Part shown: piece after piece, positions 1 through 5,253 of the stretch
Numbering within the stretch: the stretch's first letter is position 1
Layout of the letters: every line of letters begins with the position of its first letter
Assembly (NCBI GenBank): GCA_041179245.1
Contig: JBEGTT010000017.1
Location: 1-7,669 of the forward strand
Length of the DNA: 7,669 nt
Origin: JBEGTT01 sp041179245
GTDB lineage: Bacteria > Pseudomonadota > Gammaproteobacteria > Burkholderiales > Rhodocyclaceae
Reading direction: 5' to 3'
The notes under the pieces: model-generated
What the model was told of the DNA's origin: nothing
Seen by the model: only the letters and a program-made list of their open reading frames with translations
The model's database searches: none
Position numbers and translations under genes: made by a program

Positions 1-1366
<1,366 letters not shown>

Positions 1367-1370
1367 GACG

Positions 1371-1377
1371 CACCCCT
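1371..1377 (-). promoter_or_regulatory. Shine-Dalgarno of methylmalonyl-CoA mutase
   Basis: On the minus strand AGGGGTG precedes the ATG at 1366. AGGGG is separated from the start codon by six bases (1367-1372), a good spacing. It supports the chosen start of the mutase. Confidence 0.75.
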
Positions 1378-1443
1378 AAAAATTATTGCAGATTTGGCTC
1401 TGCTCGACCTTTCCCGCTTTACCCGCTCCGCTCGTTATTTAAT

Positions 1444-1478
1444 CGACATTTGTCTTTCAAAAACATGTCGCAAATTGC
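1444..1478. promoter_or_regulatory. Candidate GntR operator cluster (inverted repeats)
   Basis: CGACAT (1444-1449) and ATGTCG (1465-1470) form a perfect 6-base inverted repeat. Inside it, TTGTCTTTCAA (1450-1460) matches five of the six fixed positions of the FadR-type operator pattern TnGTnnnACnA. Directly after it, GCAAATTGC (1470-1478) is a perfect palindrome around a central A. The position, upstream of the mutase and within reach of its promoter, fits a repressor site. That the neighbouring GntR protein binds here is inference. Confidence 0.35.
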
Positions 1479-1529
1479 AAACAGATATTGCTCGGAAACC
1501 AGCAGGAAGTTAACATCCTTAATCGTCGC

Positions 1530-1552
1530 ATAATACGTTATCCATAATTATG
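1530..1552. promoter_or_regulatory. Candidate operator: adjacent palindromes ATAA-N4-TTAT and CATAATTATG
   Basis: ATAA (1530-1533) and TTAT (1538-1541) are an inverted repeat across TACG. CATAATTATG (1543-1552) is a perfect 10-base palindrome directly beside it. Both lie 62-84 bases upstream of the GntR start, where an autoregulatory site would be expected. AT-rich palindromes can also arise by chance or overlap a -10 box. Confidence 0.3.
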
Positions 1553-1585
1553 AGCGCAAGCCACCCCCTCAAGTGAATCTTAATG

Positions 1586-1599
1586 AGGTGGAAACACCT
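1586..1599 (+). other. Small perfect stem with GAAA tetraloop in the GntR leader
   Basis: AGGTG-GAAA-CACCT gives a perfect 5-base-pair stem closed by a GNRA-type loop, ending 14 bases before the GntR start codon. In RNA it would place the only purine-rich GAGGUGG stretch in a helix. The remaining ribosome-binding candidate is the weak AGAAAG at 1603-1608. It may modulate translation or may simply be DNA dyad symmetry. Confidence 0.3.
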
Positions 1600-1613
1600 T
1601 CCAGAAAGTACTC

Positions 1614-2282
1614 ATGCCGGCTCGAATTGCACCTACTGCGCTATACCAAGAAGTGGCTGAGCGCTTGCGCCAGCGCATCTTTGCACATGAAATCACCCCC
1701 GGCACTTGGATTGACGAACAAAAGCTCGCTGATCACTATGGAATCTCTCGGACGCCGTTACGCGAAGCGTTAAAAGTCTTAGCCTCAGAAGGATTGGTGG
1801 AGCTAAAACCCCGGCGTGGTTGTTACGTCACCGAACTTTCCCCCCGTGACCTCGACGATATTTTTCCGCTGATGGCCTTGCTTGAAGGCCGGGCGACGCA
1901 TGAAGCGTTGCAAAAAGCGACCGATGCTGACATTGCTTTTCTCGCCGAAATTCATGCTCGACTGGAAAAATGCGCCACTGAAAACCGGATGACGGATTTT
2001 TTTGAGGCCAACCAAGAATTCCACAAAAAGCTACAAGAGCTGGCAGATAACCGCTGGCTACTCTCTGTCATTCAGGATTTGCGAAAAGTCCTGAAGCTCT
2101 CTCGCCTGCACTCGCTATCGCTGGAAGGCCGCTTGGCCCAATCACTACTCGAACACCGCGACATCATGGCGGCGATTCAGGTGCGAGATATTTCTAAAGC
2201 CGAAAAAGGTATGTACGACCACATTTTGGCAGGCAGAGAGGCCTTAGCCAAAATGCGCACGGCCCCTCAACCAAGCAACTAA
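1614..2282 (+). CDS. GntR-family transcriptional regulator, FadR subfamily (FCD domain)
   Basis: A 222-residue cytoplasmic DNA-binding regulator of normal length for FCD-type GntR proteins. Residues about 7-75 form the winged helix-turn-helix, with the recognition segment LADHYGISRTPLREALKVL at 38-56 and the wing RRGCYVTEL at 67-75. Residues about 80-210 form the all-helical FCD ligand domain. Its metal/ligand positions are visible: Asn133 (usually Asp, though Asn occurs in the family), His137 in FHKKL, His181 in EHRDIM and His203 in DHIL. FCD proteins typically sense carboxylic acids and bind short palindromes as dimers. The start is secure, because an in-frame TGA at 1584-1586 is followed by no other start codon before 1614. 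It is divergent from methylmalonyl-CoA mutase, with palindromes between them, so control of the mutase (propionate or a related acid as effector) is the best inference; the true ligand is unknown. Its TAA overlaps the stop of the convergent TauE/SafE gene. Confidence 0.93.
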   Translation: MPARIAPTALYQEVAERLRQRIFAHEITPGTWIDEQKLADHYGISRTPLREALKVLASEGLVELKPRRGCYVTELSPRDLDDIFPLMALLEGRATHEALQKATDADIAFLAEIHARLEKCATENRMTDFFEANQEFHKKLQELADNRWLLSVIQDLRKVLKLSRLHSLSLEGRLAQSLLEHRDIMAAIQVRDISKAEKGMYDHILAGREALAKMRTAPQPSN

Positions 2283-3100
2283 ACAACGCTCGTCAAAACC
2301 CCCCAAGCCATTTTTACGGCCAACACCAGCAGAATCACCCCGAACACCCGTTTTAATGTTGCCACCGGCAAGCGATGGGCTGCTTTTGCCCCAAATGGCG
2401 CGACAGGCATGCTCGCCAGCACAATCCCCAGCACCGCCGGCCAATACACAAAACCCACACTATGCTCAGGTAAACCGGGATGCCCCCAGCCATTGACGAG
2501 GTAACCCAAAGCGCCACCAGCCGCGATGGGCAATCCGACTGCCGCAGAAGTGGCAATGGCGTGCTGCACTTTCACGTTGCACCAAGTCAGAAAGGGCACG
2601 GTCAGCGTGCCGCCGCCAATTGCCACCAAACACGACAATAATCCGATCCCCGCACCAACACTCGACTGAACCAATCCTGAGGGAATTTCGCGATGTGGTG
2701 ATGGCTTCGTATTGGTCAGCATCTGCCAAGCCACACCAGCGAAAAACAAAGCAAAGAAAATTGCCAATGACCGGCCAGACACCTGCGCGGCCAGCCATGT
2801 CCCGATTAGCGTGCCGAGCAACACACCCGGCGTCATTGCTCGCACCACATCCCAACGCACAGCGCCGTGTTGGTGGTGCGCCCAAATACTAGAAAGTGCG
2901 GTAAAGATAATCGCAGCCATCGAAGTGCCTAAAGCAAGGTGCATGATCTCTGTGGGTAGAAAACCTTGGGCAGAAAAGATCATGACCAGTATCGGCACCA
3001 TGACGCCACCGCCACCAATGCCCAATAAACCCGCCAGAAAACCGGCAAAAATCCCCAATAAAATATACGCCAGCCACCAAACGTTTAACCCCATGTCCAT
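2279..3100 (-). CDS. TauE/SafE family (TSUP) membrane transport protein
   Basis: A 273-residue integral inner-membrane protein, almost wholly hydrophobic, with roughly eight to nine membrane segments (about 7-25, 27-43, 52-72, 87-107, 110-127, 144-168, 182-203, 218-237, 252-271). It shows the internal duplication of the family: GIGGGGVMVP at 27-36 and AIGGGTLTVP at 160-169, the glycine-rich signatures of its two halves. TSUP members export or import sulfite, sulfoacetate, organosulfonates and other small anions; the substrate here cannot be read from sequence. I chose the ATG at 3100 because TTGGAA (3112-3107) stands six bases upstream and the protein then begins just before the first membrane helix. 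An ATG at 3157 would add a polar 19-residue tail and reach into the divergent cidA promoter. It is divergent from the cidA-lrgB operon and convergent with GntR, where the two stop codons share bases 2280-2281. No sulfur-metabolism gene is beside it. Confidence 0.9.
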   Translation of the reverse strand: MDMGLNVWWLAYILLGIFAGFLAGLLGIGGGGVMVPILVMIFSAQGFLPTEIMHLALGTSMAAIIFTALSSIWAHHQHGAVRWDVVRAMTPGVLLGTLIGTWLAAQVSGRSLAIFFALFFAGVAWQMLTNTKPSPHREIPSGLVQSSVGAGIGLLSCLVAIGGGTLTVPFLTWCNVKVQHAIATSAAVGLPIAAGGALGYLVNGWGHPGLPEHSVGFVYWPAVLGIVLASMPVAPFGAKAAHRLPVATLKRVFGVILLVLAVKMAWGVLTSVV

Positions 3101-3150
3101 GCTTGATTCCAACTTGATTTTTTCAAGGGCGTAAATGGTAACAGCCACTG

Positions 3151-3179
3151 GTGCCATGGTTTTAACTTGCCCCTATAAT
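3151..3179 (+). promoter_or_regulatory. Sigma-70-type promoter of the cidA-lrgB operon
   Basis: A perfect -10 box TATAAT (3174-3179) lies 17 bases after GTGCCA (3151-3156), which matches four of six -35 positions. The predicted transcription start, near 3186, leaves a leader of about 20 bases before the ATG at 3207. This also argues against the upstream in-frame ATG at 3135, which would lie ahead of the promoter. Confidence 0.65.
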
Positions 3180-3206
3180 CCGGAAAACTTTGTGGATTTT
3201 CAGACC

Positions 3207-3560
3207 ATGATCCCTGCAATAACGTTGTTGTTGATGTTTCAGTTGATTGGCGAAGTGCTATCCAATCTATTAGCCATTCCCGTTCCCGGTCCCGTTATCG
3301 GTATGGCCCTGTTATTCATAACCTTGATCGTTCGGGGGGGGGCAAGTGAAGCCCTAAAATCAACCAGTAATGGCCTTTTGCAGAATTTGTCCCTCCTGTT
3401 TATTCCAGCGGGAGCAGGGATTTTGTTGCACTTGAATCGTTTAGCGGATGACTGGTTGCCAATTACCTTGGCGGTGTTGATCAGCACCTTATTAACCCTG
3501 AGCGCGAGCGCGTTGCTGATTCAATGGCTGGATCGTCGGAAGGCAGCAAACCATGACTGA
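3207..3560 (+). CDS. cidA: CidA/LrgA family membrane protein
   Basis: A 117-residue inner-membrane protein with about four hydrophobic segments (2-22, 25-43, 57-76, 84-107) and a charged tail (LDRRKAANHD). Family signatures are IPVPGPVIGMALL (24-36) and LSLLFIPAGAGIL (61-73), and the start MIPAITLLLMFQL matches the typical CidA/LrgA beginning. The family was first described as holin-like controllers of murein hydrolase activity. Later work on homologues (B. subtilis PftAB, E. coli YohJ, plant PLGG1) points to transport of pyruvate, 3-hydroxypropionate, glycolate or similar short acids together with LrgB. Start 3207 is preferred over 3135 because of family N-termini and the promoter at 3151-3179; the ribosome site is weak (GTGGA at 3192-3196). 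It overlaps lrgB by 8 bases, so the two are translationally coupled. Odd feature: nine consecutive G at codons 43-46. No LysR-type cidR lies beside it. Confidence 0.92.
   Translation: MIPAITLLLMFQLIGEVLSNLLAIPVPGPVIGMALLFITLIVRGGASEALKSTSNGLLQNLSLLFIPAGAGILLHLNRLADDWLPITLAVLISTLLTLSASALLIQWLDRRKAANHD
3334..3342 (+). repeat. Poly-G tract (G9) inside cidA
   Basis: Nine consecutive G encode part of Arg43-Gly44-Gly45-Ala46 in the loop after the second membrane segment. The frame is intact at nine. With eight G the frame reads into CAA GTG AAG CCC TAA, and with ten into GGC AAG TGA. Either slip therefore ends translation within a few codons, cutting the protein to about 50 residues. Confidence 0.8.
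3538..3543 (+). promoter_or_regulatory. Shine-Dalgarno of lrgB inside the cidA end
   Basis: GGAAGG at 3538-3543 lies nine bases before the lrgB ATG at 3553, within the last codons of cidA. It supports the lrgB start and coupled translation across the 8-base overlap ATGACTGA. Confidence 0.7.
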
Positions 3561-4287
3561 CCGGATCTTTCAACTTTGGGCTTATCTCTCTGCTACGCCG
3601 CTGATGGGGCTGACGCTGACCTTGTTGGTCTATTTGGTAGCACTCGCCGTGCATCGTCGATGTGGCGGTCATCCGTTGGCTAACCCCGTATTAGTCGCGG
3701 TGACGTTGTTGTGCGCCCTGCTTTGGTTATCAGGTGTTTCGTACAGCCGTTATTTCGAAGGAGCGCAGTTCGTTCACTTTCTGTTAGGCCCCGCGACTGT
3801 GGCACTGGCATTGCCTTTGTATGCCCAGTTCAACCGGGTTCAGGCGCTGGTTATTCCGGTGACTGTCGCGTTATGGGTGGGTTCTTTGGTGGCGATTGTC
3901 TCGGCTATGGTGGTGGCTTGGTGGTGGGGAGCCTCTTGGACGAGTGTTTTGTCCTTAGCGCCAAAGTCGATTACCACCCCGATTGCGATGGGGGTGTCGG
4001 AAAAAATAGGGGGCTTACCTTCGCTGACGGCGGTGCTGGTCATTATTACGGGTATTTTTGGCGCTGCCGTTTGTGAACCTTGGCTGAAATGGTTGAAAAT
4101 CCGCGATCAGGCGGCACAAGGATTTGCGATTGGAATGTCAGCACATGGCATTGGTACAGCTCGGGCTTTTTTGATTAGCGAGGAAGCGGGTGCTTTTTCA
4201 GCGTTGGCGATGGGATTAAATGGTTTTCTAACCGCGCTGCTGGTTCCATTTGTCATTCCTTGGGTTAAGCTGATTTTGAATCCATAA
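3553..4287 (+). CDS. lrgB: LrgB/CidB family membrane protein
   Basis: A 244-residue polytopic inner-membrane protein of the usual LrgB length (about 230-240). Signature stretches are HFLLGPATVALALPLY (75-90), PKSITTPIAMGVSEKIGG (137-154), ITGIFGA (165-171) and the conserved GFAIGMSAHGIGTARA (190-205). It forms the large partner of the adjacent CidA-like protein. CidA/LrgA-LrgB pairs are now mostly discussed as transporters of small carboxylates such as pyruvate or 3-hydroxypropionate, with older reports tying them to cell lysis and murein hydrolase control. ATG 3553 overlaps the cidA stop by 8 bases and has its own GGAAGG site. The N-terminal ~12 residues are slightly more polar than the first helix at 16-34. 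No hairpin-plus-T terminator follows, and the next gene starts 60 bases later on the same strand, so read-through into the response regulator is possible. Family call is very secure; substrate is unknown. Confidence 0.95.
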   Translation: MTDRIFQLWAYLSATPLMGLTLTLLVYLVALAVHRRCGGHPLANPVLVAVTLLCALLWLSGVSYSRYFEGAQFVHFLLGPATVALALPLYAQFNRVQALVIPVTVALWVGSLVAIVSAMVVAWWWGASWTSVLSLAPKSITTPIAMGVSEKIGGLPSLTAVLVIITGIFGAAVCEPWLKWLKIRDQAAQGFAIGMSAHGIGTARAFLISEEAGAFSALAMGLNGFLTALLVPFVIPWVKLILNP

Positions 4288-4300
4288 GCAGCTTTTATAT

Positions 4301-4330
4301 TTGCTTGCATGCTAATCTACGCCAAATAAT
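4301..4330 (+). promoter_or_regulatory. Possible weak promoter for the REC-HATPase gene
   Basis: AATAAT (4325-4330) matches five of six -10 positions and lies 18 bases after TTGCTT (4301-4306), which matches only three of six -35 positions. A start near 4337 would leave a leader of about 10 bases. No Shine-Dalgarno is visible before the ATG at 4348, so this gene may have a very short leader or depend on read-through from lrgB. Confidence 0.25.
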
Positions 4331-4347
4331 TTACCCCTGTCACAGCC

Positions 4348-5253
4348 ATGAGTAATGCACACATTCTGATTGTCGAAGACGAGCCTCTGTTGCAGGAGAT
4401 CCTCAAGGAAAACCTAGATGAGGCTGGTTATCAGACGAGTGTCGCTGATAACGGAGAAATGGCTTGGGGGCTTCTGACCGCCAGCGAGAATACCTTTGAT
4501 GCAGTTATTCTTGATCGGGTGATGCCGGATATAGATGGCATTGAAGTTCTGCGAAGAATCAAAGCCAATGCCGACCTCAGTTCCATCCCGGTCATTATGC
4601 AGACTTCACTAACCTCTGATGAGGACATTGCTGAGGGGCTTAAGGCTGGCGCGCTGTATTACCTGACCAAACCTTTCTCAGCAGAAGCCCTGCTGGCCAT
4701 TGTGGCGCACTCGGTTGAAGACCGCCGGATGTCGATGTCGCTTCAGGAAGAGGTCAAGAAAACAGGCGCAACCCTTAAGTTGCTCCAGTATGCGACCTTC
4801 CAGTTTCGAACCCGTGAAGAAGCGCGTGCCTTAGCAGCGCTTGGCGCTCATGCCGCGCCAGATCCACAGCGGGTAGTTTTGGGGTTGTCTGAATTGTTAC
4901 TTAATGCGGTTGAACATGGCAACCTTGGTATTGCCTATGCGGAAAAAAGTACCTTCCTATTGAATGGGTCATTGGAACAGGAAATTACGCGTCGTCTGAG
5001 CGCTCCTGAATTTAAGGCAAGAGTGGCAACCCTTTCCATTCAACGATTCCCCGATTGCTTGCATTTCACGGTTACTGACGAAGGAAATGGTTTTAACTGG
5101 GAGCAGTATCTTGAGATGAGCCCAGATCGCGCTTTTGATATGCACGGACGGGGGATTGCGATGGCCAAAATGCTCAGCTTCGATGAGTTGCAATATCAAA
5201 GCAAGGGCAATGTGGTGGTTGGAAAAGTCTGCTTAAGGTCCGAAGGCACCTAG
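4348..5253 (+). CDS. Response regulator with anti-sigma-type HATPase output domain (REC-HATPase_c)
   Basis: A 301-residue soluble signalling protein. Residues 4-122 are a complete receiver domain: acidic pair Glu10-Asp11, phosphoacceptor Asp56 in ILDRVMPD, Thr86 and Lys108 in LTKPF. A helical linker (about 125-160) leads to an HATPase_c domain: N-box ELLLNAVEHGN with Glu182, Asn186 and His190; G1 box DEGNGF with Asp244, Gly246 and Gly248; G2 box HGRGIAMA at 266-273. There is no HisKA or DNA-binding domain. The compact boxes and the NAVEHGN form resemble RsbW/SpoIIAB-type serine kinases, which bind anti-anti-sigma proteins, rather than ordinary histidine kinases. A likely role is phosphorylation-controlled switching of a partner protein; no STAS, PP2C or sigma gene is in the window. 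Likely phosphodonor: the hybrid kinase that converges on it, with overlapping stops. It could be co-transcribed with cidA-lrgB (60-base gap). Domain call is firm; partner is inferred. Confidence 0.9.
   Translation: MSNAHILIVEDEPLLQEILKENLDEAGYQTSVADNGEMAWGLLTASENTFDAVILDRVMPDIDGIEVLRRIKANADLSSIPVIMQTSLTSDEDIAEGLKAGALYYLTKPFSAEALLAIVAHSVEDRRMSMSLQEEVKKTGATLKLLQYATFQFRTREEARALAALGAHAAPDPQRVVLGLSELLLNAVEHGNLGIAYAEKSTFLLNGSLEQEITRRLSAPEFKARVATLSIQRFPDCLHFTVTDEGNGFNWEQYLEMSPDRAFDMHGRGIAMAKMLSFDELQYQSKGNVVVGKVCLRSEGT

Larger units (their letters stand above)
1367..1613. promoter_or_regulatory. Divergent intergenic region between the mutase and the GntR gene
   Basis: This 247-base stretch has no coding potential that I can support and is AT-richer than the flanking genes, as expected for a back-to-back promoter region. 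It holds several inverted repeats, listed separately, that could bind the GntR protein. For the plus-strand gene a TTAACA box at 1510-1515 (5 of 6 to the -35 consensus) has no convincing -10 at 16-18 bases; CATAAT occurs at 1529-1534 and 1543-1548. For the mutase, TTGAAA lies on the minus strand at about 1461-1456, again without a clear -10. The promoters therefore cannot be fixed from sequence alone. Confidence 0.5.

Noticed and set aside
1997..2003. T7 run in the GntR gene as a further slippage site
   Set aside because: It encodes ordinary Phe-Phe codons, and A/T runs of seven are common in this composition. On its own it is not notable.
3135..3206. Upstream in-frame ATG that would extend the CidA-like protein by 24 residues
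   Set aside because: It lies ahead of the TATAAT promoter, adds sequence unlike the family N-terminus and overlaps the divergent gene's longer alternative start.
4286..4294. AAGCAGCTT dyad followed by TTAT after lrgB as a terminator
   Set aside because: The arms are only four bases with a one-base centre, and no T-run follows. It cannot form a usable terminator hairpin.
4348..5253. Reading the response regulator as a LytR-type regulator of the cid/lrg operon
   Set aside because: Its C-terminal half carries HATPase N, G1 and G2 boxes and no LytTR or other DNA-binding domain.
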